Assembly (NCBI GenBank): GCA_964641715.1
Contig: CAZXMB010000123.1
Coordinates: forward strand, 1 to 8,971
Reading direction: 5' to 3'
Length of the DNA stretch: 8,971 bases
Source: CAZXMB01 sp964641715
GTDB taxonomy: Bacteria > Desulfobacterota > BSN033 > UBA1163
Part shown: in pieces, positions 1-6,774 of the stretch
Layout of the letters: each line of letters opens with the position of its first letter
Position numbering within the stretch: position 1 is the stretch's first letter
Program-made: the position numbers and the translations under genes
The notes under the pieces: model-generated
What the model was told of the DNA's origin: nothing
The model's database searches: none
The model's input: the letters and a program-made list of their open reading frames with translations, nothing else

Positions 1-19
1 CAAAACACAAAACTCAAAA

Positions 20-69
20 CGGTTTCATATTTCATAAAACTTTAGCGGTTTGAAAAAGCTTCATAAAAT
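20..69. repeat. degenerate short tandem repeat, two copies
   Basis: Two imperfect copies lie side by side. Each has CGGTTT (20-25 and 46-51) followed by TTCATAAAA (31-39 and 60-68), with different bases and slightly different spacing between the two blocks. The stretch is A/T-rich and non-coding. It lies downstream of the rfbA-like gene and next to the palindromic element. I do not recognise a function. It may be a decayed repeat or chance similarity in low-complexity sequence. Confidence 0.35.
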
Positions 70-70
70 C

Positions 71-173
71 CCTCCCCACCTCCCTTTGCCAAAGGGAGGT
101 GAAATACTTTCCCCCTTTGGTAATCTTTCTCCTGCCAAAGGCAGGCAAAGGGGGATTGAGGGGAATTTGGGGG
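71..173. repeat. REP-like palindromic intergenic element with nested hairpins
   Basis: Two palindromic units lie side by side. Unit 1 has perfect 11-base arms at 77-87 and 91-101 around a 3-base loop (CACCTCCCTTT / AAAGGGAGGTG). Unit 2 has 9-base arms at 111-119 and 146-154 (CCCCCTTTG / CAAAGGGGG), and between them a second perfect hairpin, CCTGCC (131-136), AAA loop, GGCAGG (140-145). A purine-rich tail with runs of G follows to 173. Units of the form CCCCCTTTG...CAAAGGGGGATT are, in my recollection, frequent between genes in deltaproteobacterial genomes; that part is knowledge, not shown here. Because the element lies downstream of the minus-strand operon it could end transcription or protect the mRNA 3' end. 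There is no clean T-run right after a stem, only ATTTT a few bases past unit 1 on the minus strand. A 60-codon plus-strand reading frame over the repeat is not a credible gene. Confidence 0.75.
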
Positions 174-241
174 TTCACAATATCTTGATAAAATTTCTTT
201 TTCGAAAATCTAAAGTGTTACCATATTTCTAATTTTAAAGG

Positions 242-970
242 TTACAGGTTATTTGCTCCGGTTTGTGCGGCCAATCGGTTTGCCCGGAGCAGGGATTCGA
301 AGGTGCCTGCATCTGTCCACCACCCCTCTAAGATATCATAGGTCATCACTCCTCTTTCGATGTAGCGATTATTCACATCCGTAATTTCCAATTCTCCCCG
401 ATCGGAAGGTTTGAGCGTTTTGATGATCTCGAAGACCGTGGGGTCATAGAAATAGATCCCGATCACCGCATAGCGAGATTTGGGCCGTTTGGGCTTCTCC
501 TCAATCCTGAGGATCCGATCTCCCTGTAACTCCGGAACGCCGAAGCGATGGGGGTCAGGAACCTCTTTCAAAAGAATCTTTGCTCCCTCCTTCTGTTTCC
601 GGAAGGCCTCTGCTGCCCCTCGGATGTTTTTCTCGATGATATTGTCACCCAGGACCACGCAGATCTTCTCCCCGGCAGCGAAGAAGGCGGCCAGGTTGAG
701 GGCTTCGGCAATCCCTCCCTCTCCCTCCTGATAGGTGTAATTAATATGTTTAAGCCCGAACTCCTTCCCGTTTCCCAGTAACCTCAAAAAATCACCGGCA
801 TTATTCCCTCCTGTCACGATGAGGATATCGTCAATGCCGGCATTAATCAAGGTCTGGAGGGGATAATAGATCATCGGTTTATTATAGATCGGGAGAAGAT
901 GCTTGTTGGTCACCTTTGTCAATGGATAGAGACGCGTTCCCAATCCTCCAGCCAGGATCACTCCCTTCAT
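242..970 (-). CDS. rfbA: glucose-1-phosphate thymidylyltransferase-like nucleotidyltransferase, short form
   Basis: This is a 242-residue sugar-1-phosphate nucleotidyltransferase of the RmlA/RfbA type. It would couple dTTP (or another NTP) with a hexose 1-phosphate, releasing pyrophosphate, in the cytoplasm for surface polysaccharide synthesis. Visible motifs are the nucleotide-binding loop GGLGTRLYPLT (8-18), K31-P32 in NKPMIYYP, GGIAEAL (85-91), the metal aspartate in LGDN (107-110), EEKPKRPKS (157-165), GELEITDVN (192-200) and WWTDAGT (217-223, second metal aspartate). Classical RmlA has about 290 residues; this one ends soon after the last catalytic motif and lacks the C-terminal helical segment used for dimer and allosteric contacts. 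I read it as a complete short-form member, not a truncation, because the end is clean. The ATG has a strong Shine-Dalgarno. It is the last gene of the accD-folC-lptD operon, 25 bases after lptD. No other rml gene is in the window, so the exact sugar and nucleotide are inferred. Confidence 0.87.
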   Translation of the reverse strand: MKGVILAGGLGTRLYPLTKVTNKHLLPIYNKPMIYYPLQTLINAGIDDILIVTGGNNAGDFLRLLGNGKEFGLKHINYTYQEGEGGIAEALNLAAFFAAGEKICVVLGDNIIEKNIRGAAEAFRKQKEGAKILLKEVPDPHRFGVPELQGDRILRIEEKPKRPKSRYAVIGIYFYDPTVFEIIKTLKPSDRGELEITDVNNRYIERGVMTYDILEGWWTDAGTFESLLRANRLAAQTGANNL

Positions 971-973
971 CCT

Positions 974-983
974 CTCCTCCTTT
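974..983 (-). promoter_or_regulatory. ribosome binding site of the rfbA-like gene
   Basis: On the minus strand this reads AAAGGAGGAG, with AGGAGG ending 5 bases before the ATG at 970. The near-perfect match supports independent initiation at this start even though the gene is last in its operon. Confidence 0.8.
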
Positions 984-987
984 GATC

Positions 988-1007
988 ATGAATCTCTATA
1001 GATTCAT
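988..1007 (-). other. 8-base-pair hairpin with the lptD stop codon in its loop
   Basis: The arms ATGAATCT (988-995 on the plus strand) and AGATTCAT (1000-1007) are perfectly complementary around a 4-base loop (996-999). On the minus-strand mRNA the loop is AUAG and contains the lptD UAG stop. The stem covers the last sense codons of lptD and ends just before the ribosome binding site of the next gene. The stem is A/U-rich and has no T-run after it, so it is not a terminator. A role in translation coupling or RNA processing is inference, and one such hairpin in 9 kb could arise by chance. Confidence 0.5.
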
Positions 1008-3149
1008 ATAAAAGGGCTTTTTCCCCAGCGATCCCACTCCCAATAAATTGAGGTAGACCTGGAACTTCAGTTCCTTTTTTTGAGTCCCATCCGGGGAGCG
1101 TCCCTTATCCTCGACGGTCAATCCCAGCGTCCAGCATTGAGCCTGATATTCTGCTCCATAGATATTCTCCACTCTCCAGGAATCCTTCAGGTTGTAACGC
1201 ACGGCCCCGTAAAGGTATAAAGGGGAGATCGGCTTCACTCTCGCACCCACATTGATCTCTTTGATACTCTGCTGCGTATACCGGTATTGGACCTGAAGCG
1301 CATCGTCCCTCTTGTCCTTGAGATTGAGCAGGAAATTCCATACCTCAAAATTCCCGTGATAAGGGCTGAATTCCCCATCCCATTTTGCGGAGAGATAGGG
1401 ACTGAAATTCCACCAGAGCTCTCCCTGGATATTGGAAAAGTCTCTCCTGCCTCCCTTTGAATCCCGGATAAAGGGATCCCCGAGGCTATAGGATTGAAAC
1501 AGCTTTAGTTTGGCATATTCATAGGGCCCGCTGGTAATTCCCTCCTTCTCGGGTTTTCCAATCAGGCGCTGGGTGAATCCGTAGGTCACCTGATTGGTAT
1601 AGGGAAGTCGATCCAGATCATCAAAGAGGGGAATGTCGTTCTGATGGACCCTCGGCTGATAACGATAACCGATGGTCGGTTCAATGGTATGCATCCACTT
1701 GGAGACCTTATAATAACGGGAAATTCCTGAAGCAACGGAGGCATCGTAGACCCGGTAGATCTCCACGGACATATCCGCTCCCGCTTCAAACGTCTCTCTC
1801 GATTCCCAGCCTTTGTATTTTCGGTTGGGATCATCATAAGATTTATAAAGGGTTTCTCTTGGTCCCACCCCTGTGTCCACTTTCAATACATTAAAGAGCC
1901 TCATCGGAAGTGAAATCCTCGGGAAAAAGTCCCCGCGATGAGCCTCCACGCCCCTCTCCCGCCAGAAATGGTTATAGGAGGAGGTTATATCGAAAAAGAG
2001 AGGGGTGCGAAACAGAGGTTGGGGATGGGCATAAAAACCGACCTGGGGAAGCCTCTGGATCGTCTCATCATCACTCGCCTTCGTCAGATCCTGATAGACC
2101 ACAGCATCTGTTAAGAAACTGAACCGGTCCCAGTTTTTCCCTCCGAAGAGGTTGGACCTGAGGTGGCCCGCACTCCGGGAATCAATCTTTGCCAGTTCTG
2201 AAAGGTCTTCATCAAAATCACGGTGATATTCTCGATCGCTGACCCGGTTGATATTTCCTTTCAAATAAAAGTCATAGGGGAACTTCTGCTGATGCTGAAC
2301 AAAGTAGGCATAGCGATTTTTATTGACCTCCAGGTCATCGGTGAAATAGAAGTTGGCCTGTCCCCGGGTCTCGGGGGCAAGGGCATAGCGGTATTCCACC
2401 CCTTCTTTGACCCCCCTCTTCCCTAAATAATCGAGGGTGAGCGTTGAGTCCATATCTTTTCTGATGGCCCAGAAAAAAGTGTTTTTTACCTCCGGACCAT
2501 ACTTATTAGAATATCCCACCCGGGGAAGGAGAAAACCGGTCTGCCTCTCCTTCTTCACGGGAAAGAGGCCCCAGGGAAGATAGAAACTGGGGATACCTTC
2601 GAGATAGAGGGTGGGACTTTTGGCAATCCCGTATCCCTCAAGAGTGACTTCCAGCTCTCTGACCGTGAACTTCCACGGAGGCCGTTTCGCATCACAGGTG
2701 GTGAAAGAACCTTCATGAATCCGGTATTGACTTTCTCCGAGCTTCTCTGCCTCCCTGCCCGTGATATGGAAATTCTGATCTTTCAGAAAGAGTTTGGCCT
2801 GATGGACCCTCCCCAACCGGGTATCGAGATTGACTTCCAGCCGTTCGCACTCAAGCACATCCTCTCCTTCCCGTAAGACCACATTCCCCCAGGCCACCAG
2901 ATCCTTGGTCGCCATATTCAACCTGGCATGATCCCCTTTCAGGGTGAGATCCCCTCTCTTCACATCGACCTGTCCATGGGCTTCGTAGAGTTGTTCATCC
3001 CGCTGGTAAGCGAGCTCGTCCGCTTCGATCTCCACCGGTCCTTCTCCTTTGGCCATCTTCGCATCCGTGATCTTCCCATGAACAAGATGGGCTGGAGAAA
3101 GGATGAAGAAAATCAAAAAGGAATTCAGGAGGAATCGATGAACCCTCAT
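996..3149 (-). CDS. lptD: LPS-assembly outer membrane protein LptD
   Basis: This 717-residue protein is the beta-barrel part of the LptDE translocon, which takes lipopolysaccharide from the periplasmic Lpt bridge and inserts it in the outer leaflet of the outer membrane. A Sec signal peptide fits residues 1 to about 25 (Arg/His start, long Leu/Ile/Phe core, cleavage near VHG). An LptA-like OstA domain follows at roughly 38-165 (EADELAYQRDEQLYEAHGQV; WGNVVLREGEDVLE). Family-typical segments come next: SFTTCDAKRPPW (148-159), the PSFYLPWGLFPV region with GFLLPRVGYSNKYG (about 187-218), then a long barrel domain rich in alternating aromatic strands, ending in a final strand near FQVYLNLLGVGSLG. 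Only three cysteines are present: 101, 152 and 672. C152 and C672 match the places of family disulfide cysteines, but E. coli has a CC pair where this protein has one. The start overlaps the folC stop by ATGA, with AAGGAAGG three bases upstream. No lptE lies in the window. Confidence 0.95.
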   Translation of the reverse strand: MRVHRFLLNSFLIFFILSPAHLVHGKITDAKMAKGEGPVEIEADELAYQRDEQLYEAHGQVDVKRGDLTLKGDHARLNMATKDLVAWGNVVLREGEDVLECERLEVNLDTRLGRVHQAKLFLKDQNFHITGREAEKLGESQYRIHEGSFTTCDAKRPPWKFTVRELEVTLEGYGIAKSPTLYLEGIPSFYLPWGLFPVKKERQTGFLLPRVGYSNKYGPEVKNTFFWAIRKDMDSTLTLDYLGKRGVKEGVEYRYALAPETRGQANFYFTDDLEVNKNRYAYFVQHQQKFPYDFYLKGNINRVSDREYHRDFDEDLSELAKIDSRSAGHLRSNLFGGKNWDRFSFLTDAVVYQDLTKASDDETIQRLPQVGFYAHPQPLFRTPLFFDITSSYNHFWRERGVEAHRGDFFPRISLPMRLFNVLKVDTGVGPRETLYKSYDDPNRKYKGWESRETFEAGADMSVEIYRVYDASVASGISRYYKVSKWMHTIEPTIGYRYQPRVHQNDIPLFDDLDRLPYTNQVTYGFTQRLIGKPEKEGITSGPYEYAKLKLFQSYSLGDPFIRDSKGGRRDFSNIQGELWWNFSPYLSAKWDGEFSPYHGNFEVWNFLLNLKDKRDDALQVQYRYTQQSIKEINVGARVKPISPLYLYGAVRYNLKDSWRVENIYGAEYQAQCWTLGLTVEDKGRSPDGTQKKELKFQVYLNLLGVGSLGKKPFYMNL

Positions 3150-4438
3150 GATCCTTCCTTCGGCAGGAAATAAGCTCTTGCCTCGCCAACCGTATAGAGA
3201 GAACCCGTAATACAGAGAAGATCCTTCTCGGAGGTCATGGAAAGACCCCGGTCTATGGCCTCCTGAAATCCCTCAATGACCTCTGCTTTTATTCCATTTC
3301 GTCCAAGGGCTTTCTGAAGGAGTGAAGGAGGGGCGGCCCGCTGGATACTGGGACGGGTGAGGATGACGTGATCTGCCAGGGGAGTGAGGCAGCGGAGGAT
3401 GGCATCGTAATCCTTGTCCTTCATGATGCCCAGGATGAGGATGAGGCGGTCATATTGAAATTCCTTCTCCAGGGACTCTTTCAGTACGAGAGCTCCTGCA
3501 GGATTGTGAGCCCCGTCCAGGAAAACCCTGGGCGAGGAACAGACCATCTCCAATCTTCCGGGCCACTCCACTTTCGTCAACCCTTCGATCATGGCATCAT
3601 TTGAGACGGAGTATCCCAGTTCTTCCAAAACCTCCAGGGCTCCGAGAGCGGTAGTGGCATTAATCACCTGATAGGCCCCAAAGAGATTGAGTGTCACGCC
3701 CCAGAGCTTGCGATGGAGGCCTTCGTAATGGAAGCTCTTCTCTTCGCTCGGGACATACCGGAATTCCTTCCCGACACGAAAATAAGGCGATCCCTTTTCC
3801 CGACAGGTCTTTGAAAAGAAACGAAGGACCTGAGGTTGGATGGCGGCCGTAATCAAGGGACGGCCCTTCTTAATGATTCCCGCTTTCTCCCCGGCAATCT
3901 TCATCAGACTTTTCCCCAGATATTCCTCATGATCTTTATCCACATTGGTGATGATGGAGAGGACGGGATCCACCACATTGGTCGAATCGAGCCTCCCTCC
4001 CAATCCCACTTCTAAAATCGCCAGATCGACCATCTTCTGCCTAAAATAGTAAAGGGCCATGGCGGTGGTAAAATCGAAAAAGGTGAAGGGAGGGGTGATG
4101 CCGGAGACTTCGATCCTTTCCCGTATCCATTTCGTCAGCTCGGCCACTTCTTCCTTTTCGATTTCCCTTCCATCCACTCTGATCCGCTCCGTAAACCGAA
4201 TGAGATGAGGTGAGGTGTAGAGGCCAACGTGGTAGCCTTCTTGCTGAAGGACGGAAGCCATCATGGCGGCGGTGGAACCCTTTCCATTGGTCCCGCCAAT
4301 ATGGATGGTCTGGATTTCGTGATGGGGGTTCCCGATGGCGTGCAGGATGGTCTCCACCTTTTCCAGGCCAAAGATCATCCCGAACTTTTCAAGACCGAAG
4401 AGATAGTCGAGGGAGCATGGATAATCGTTTGAATTCAT
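3146..4438 (-). CDS. folC: bifunctional folylpolyglutamate synthase / dihydrofolate synthase
   Basis: This cytoplasmic Mur-ligase-family enzyme uses ATP to join glutamate to dihydropteroate and then to extend folate polyglutamate tails. The 430-residue length is usual. Motifs run in the expected order: P-loop GTNGKGST (49-56), TSPHLIRFTERI (75-86), GLGGRLDSTN (145-154), DKDHEEYLG (167-175), EKAGIIKKG (184-192) which in the family carries the carbamylated lysine, WPGRLE (292-297), LDGAHNP (307-313), GIMKDKD (337-343) and the C-terminal TGSLYTVGEAR (411-421). Whether it performs both activities cannot be read from the sequence; most bacterial single-copy FolC proteins do. The ATG overlaps the accD stop by four bases (ATGA) and has only a weak Shine-Dalgarno, so initiation probably depends on translation of accD. 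Its own stop overlaps the lptD start in the same way. The accD-folC neighbourhood is also known in E. coli and many other bacteria. Confidence 0.96.
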   Translation of the reverse strand: MNSNDYPCSLDYLFGLEKFGMIFGLEKVETILHAIGNPHHEIQTIHIGGTNGKGSTAAMMASVLQQEGYHVGLYTSPHLIRFTERIRVDGREIEKEEVAELTKWIRERIEVSGITPPFTFFDFTTAMALYYFRQKMVDLAILEVGLGGRLDSTNVVDPVLSIITNVDKDHEEYLGKSLMKIAGEKAGIIKKGRPLITAAIQPQVLRFFSKTCREKGSPYFRVGKEFRYVPSEEKSFHYEGLHRKLWGVTLNLFGAYQVINATTALGALEVLEELGYSVSNDAMIEGLTKVEWPGRLEMVCSSPRVFLDGAHNPAGALVLKESLEKEFQYDRLILILGIMKDKDYDAILRCLTPLADHVILTRPSIQRAAPPSLLQKALGRNGIKAEVIEGFQEAIDRGLSMTSEKDLLCITGSLYTVGEARAYFLPKEGS

Positions 4439-5310
4439 CTTCGGATATTTTCCCGGTTCTCTGTTTTGAGCATTTCTAAAATCGATGCGAGCATGTGCCG
4501 GAGATCCTTCCGTTCGACAATGAGGTCCACCATTCCATGCTCCAGAAGATATTCCGCCCTTTGAAATCCTTCCGGGAGTTCCGCTTTGATGGTATCCTTA
4601 ATCACCCTCGGCCCTGCAAACCCGATCATGGCTTTGGGTTCTGCAATGATGATATCTCCTAACATTCCGATGCTCGCGGAGACTCCGCCAGTCGTCGGAT
4701 CGGTCAGGACCGAGATATAGGGGACCCTGGCCTCCTGAAGTTTTGCAAGGGCAGCGCTTGTCTTGGCCATCTGCATTAAGGAGAGGATCCCTTCCTGCAT
4801 CCTCGCCCCGCCTGAAGCGCAGAAGATGACCACCCCGATTCGTTTTTCGATCCCCTTTTCGATCAGACGGGTGATCTTCTCTCCGACTACCGATCCCATG
4901 CTCCCGCCCATAAAATTAAATTCAAAGATGCCCAGCATCAGGGGATGCCCTTCGATTCTCGCTTCCCCGCAAATGATTGCATCTTTCTGCCCCGTGGTCT
5001 GCTGGGATTCCCTGACCCGATGGGAATACTTTTTCGAATCCTTAAAGGAGAGGGGGTCAGCCGGGGTCAGAGAGGCATCGTATTCGATGAAGGTGTCCGG
5101 ATCGACCAGACACTCCAGCCTTTTACGGGCGGGGATCTGAAAATGATAATTGCATTTTGGGCATACCTGAAAATTTCTTTCGATCACCTTCCGGTAAATG
5201 ATTTCATTGCAGGAGTTACATTTCACCCAAAGGGTATCAAAGAATTTTGATTCCTCCCGTTTTACTCTTTCTTCTTTCTCCTCTTCTTCCTTCTTTTTGA
5301 ACCAGGTCAT
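4435..5310 (-). CDS. accD: acetyl-CoA carboxylase carboxyltransferase subunit beta
   Basis: This is the beta half of the carboxyltransferase that moves CO2 from biotin on AccB to acetyl-CoA, giving malonyl-CoA for fatty-acid synthesis. It acts as an AccA2-AccD2 complex in the cytoplasm; accA and accBC are not in this window. The 291 residues match the family. A four-cysteine zinc ribbon is complete (C31, C34, C50, C53). The crotonase-fold core shows FMGGSMGSVVGEK (133-145), CASGGARMQEG (164-174, oxyanion-hole region), PTTGGVSAS (205-213) and GFAGPRVI (230-237). Residues 5-22 are an unusually charged Lys/Glu tract ahead of the zinc ribbon, probably a flexible tail. This is the first gene of the accD-folC-lptD-rfbA operon. 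The ATG is preceded by AGAGAGGA about 12 bases upstream, which is rather far, so initiation may be moderate. A promoter candidate lies at 5343-5371. Confidence 0.97.
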   Translation of the reverse strand: MTWFKKKEEEEKEERVKREESKFFDTLWVKCNSCNEIIYRKVIERNFQVCPKCNYHFQIPARKRLECLVDPDTFIEYDASLTPADPLSFKDSKKYSHRVRESQQTTGQKDAIICGEARIEGHPLMLGIFEFNFMGGSMGSVVGEKITRLIEKGIEKRIGVVIFCASGGARMQEGILSLMQMAKTSAALAKLQEARVPYISVLTDPTTGGVSASIGMLGDIIIAEPKAMIGFAGPRVIKDTIKAELPEGFQRAEYLLEHGMVDLIVERKDLRHMLASILEMLKTENRENIRR

Positions 5311-5342
5311 TCCGTGAAGTGATCCTCTCTTTTAATTGACTA

Positions 5343-5371
5343 AAGCTAACAAAATCAGAATAAGATGTCAA
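5343..5371 (-). promoter_or_regulatory. candidate sigma-70 promoter for the accD operon
   Basis: Reading on the minus strand, a perfect -35 box TTGACA (5366-5371) is followed after 17 bases by TAGCTT (5343-5348), a weak -10 box matching three of six consensus bases. Transcription would start near 5336 and leave a leader of about 25 bases before the accD ATG. The -35 box lies in the palindrome GTCAATTGAC (5367-5376) shared with the divergent rlmD side. The weak -10 limits confidence. Confidence 0.4.
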
Positions 5372-5376
5372 TTGAC
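5367..5376. promoter_or_regulatory. perfect palindrome GTCAATTGAC between divergent genes
   Basis: The 10 bases are their own reverse complement, and they sit in the 126-base gap between accD (minus) and rlmD (plus). Each half contributes to a -35-like TTGAC box pointing outwards (TTGACA towards accD, TTGACC towards rlmD). AATTGAC occurs again at 5334-5340. The site could simply be two overlapping promoters or could bind a dimeric regulator. No regulator gene is nearby to support the second reading. Confidence 0.4.
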
Positions 5377-5401
5377 CCCGATCCTCTTTTGATGATTGAA
5401 T
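5372..5401 (+). promoter_or_regulatory. candidate promoter for rlmD
   Basis: A -35-like TTGACC (5372-5377) is followed after 18 bases by TTGAAT (5396-5401), which matches four of six -10 positions. An alternative is TTGAAT as the -35 with TATTTT (5419-5424) 17 bases on. That would start the transcript within a few bases of the ATG and fit the absence of a spaced Shine-Dalgarno. Neither is strong. Confidence 0.25.
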
Positions 5402-5436
5402 CTTTCAGTGTGCCATGATATTTTTAAAAAAATAGG

Positions 5437-6708
5437 ATGATAAAGCTCAGGATCGAATCCGTCGGCTTTAAAGGGAATGGGGTGGGACATATCGATGGCA
5501 AGGTCATCTTTGTCCCTTACACCGTGACCGGAGATGAGGTATCGGTAGAGATCGCCGAAGATAAGAAAAGTTACTTCGTCGGCAGGCTCAGGAAAATTCT
5601 TATCCCTTCTCCCTGGAGGGTCAATCCTCCCTGCCCCTATTTTGGAGACTGCGGGGGCTGTCAATGGCAGCACATCGACCTGCCTTTCCAGGAAGGATTG
5701 AAGAAAGAGATCCTCAAAGAGTCACTTCAAAGATTAGCAGGGCTGAAACAAACCCCTCCTCCCTCCACCGTTTCCTTATCCCAGCCCTACGGATACCGGA
5801 TCAGAATCCAGTTGAAGGCCCAGGGAAATAAGATCGGCTTCTTTGAGGAAGGGTCTCATCGGCTTGTTGAGATTGACCATTGCCCCATCGCCCATCCCAT
5901 GATCAACGTAATCCTCCAACACATCCGGGAAGGACAGTTTCCTTTTTCCGCAACGGAAGAAATCGAAATCAATGTCTCTCCCGAAGAGGATAAAGGGATT
6001 TTGATCTTCCATTTGAATCCGTCTGGACAGAGAAGACCCCTTCCTTTCAAAGAGCTCCTCCAATCCCTCCCTCTTCTGAAGGGCATTGCCGTAGTGAGAA
6101 GAAAGAGATGGACCTATCTCGGCGACCCAACCCTGAATGTGACCACGAAGTTGAAATCCCTGGGAATTGAAAAGGACTTTCGTCTGCGTGTCTCCCCGGG
6201 GAGTTTCTGCCAGGTGAACCCGGGACAGAATTGGGAGATCATCCAGGCAGTTCTTGAATTCGGTGAATTGAAAAGAAGCGATCGGGTCCTTGACCTTTAT
6301 GCGGGAATTGGAAATCTTACCCTTCCCCTGGCCTCAGGGGCCGAATGGGTCGTCGGGATTGAAGAGAACAGGAAGGCCATCTCGGATGCCCGTTTCAATG
6401 CGGAGGAAAACAATATCGAAAACTGCCGATTTAACTCCGGTAGGGTGGAGGAGATGCTCAGGGGGTTTCGGGAGAAGTCAGACCTCATCGTCCTCGATCC
6501 TCCGAGGAGGGGATGTAAGGAGATCCTGAACCAAATCCTCAGATTAAATCCGAAAAGAATAGTCTATGTCGCCTGTGACCCAACCACCTTCTCACGAGAT
6601 ATCCGTTTTTTTTCTGAGGAAGGATATATCCTTCAAAAACTTCGCCTGATCGAGATGTTCCCACAGACCTACCACTTGGAGGTTATAGGACTCCTAAAGC
6701 CGTCCTGA
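5437..6708 (+). CDS. rlmD: 23S rRNA (uracil-1939-C5)-methyltransferase, RlmD/RumA family
   Basis: This SAM-dependent enzyme makes 5-methyluridine in RNA. Family membership is certain, but the exact target (23S rRNA U1939 in RlmD, another uridine in RlmC or TrmA relatives) is inferred. An N-terminal TRAM RNA-binding domain covers about residues 1-53 (FKGNGVGHIDGKVIFVPYTV). An iron-sulfur cluster site follows, with C66, C72, C75 (CPYFGDCGGCQWQHI) and C149 (DHCP), as in RumA. The methyltransferase domain has DLYAGIGNLTLPLA (286-299), DPPRRGC (354-360), the catalytic nucleophile C380 in YVACDPTTFSRD (377-388) and TYHLEVIGLL (411-420). YVACDP replaces the more usual YVSCNP; the nucleophile is kept. 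The 423-residue length is normal. The ATG at 5437 is chosen because the TRAM domain begins at once and every in-frame start upstream runs into a stop; GG sits directly against the ATG with no spaced Shine-Dalgarno. The gene is transcribed alone, divergent from accD and convergent with hisG. Confidence 0.93.
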   Translation: MIKLRIESVGFKGNGVGHIDGKVIFVPYTVTGDEVSVEIAEDKKSYFVGRLRKILIPSPWRVNPPCPYFGDCGGCQWQHIDLPFQEGLKKEILKESLQRLAGLKQTPPPSTVSLSQPYGYRIRIQLKAQGNKIGFFEEGSHRLVEIDHCPIAHPMINVILQHIREGQFPFSATEEIEINVSPEEDKGILIFHLNPSGQRRPLPFKELLQSLPLLKGIAVVRRKRWTYLGDPTLNVTTKLKSLGIEKDFRLRVSPGSFCQVNPGQNWEIIQAVLEFGELKRSDRVLDLYAGIGNLTLPLASGAEWVVGIEENRKAISDARFNAEENNIENCRFNSGRVEEMLRGFREKSDLIVLDPPRRGCKEILNQILRLNPKRIVYVACDPTTFSRDIRFFSEEGYILQKLRLIEMFPQTYHLEVIGLLKPS

Positions 6709-6774
6709 AACACCAAATCGATTTTAATGACGGATATGTCCCCCTATGGCCCTTCTTCCCATCAAGTATTTCAC

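Noticed and set aside
50..232. Plus-strand reading frame of 60 codons
   Set aside because: It runs across the palindromic repeats, its product is low-complexity Pro/Gly/Lys from the repeat units, and no ribosome binding site or family resemblance is visible.
4763..5250. Two plus-strand reading frames of 101 and 125 codons opposite accD
   Set aside because: They lie wholly antisense to a gene with complete zinc-ribbon and crotonase motifs and show no family features of their own.
6742..6752. CCCTATGGCCC shared with 8912-8922
   Set aside because: An 11-base match between two places in 9 kb is expected by chance several times, and the first copy lacks the full hairpin of the second.
6700..6774. 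Possible bidirectional terminator between rlmD and hisG
   Set aside because: Only a five-base CCGTC/GACGG pairing with a long loop is present and no T-run follows on either strand. The 66-base gap otherwise shows nothing recognisable.
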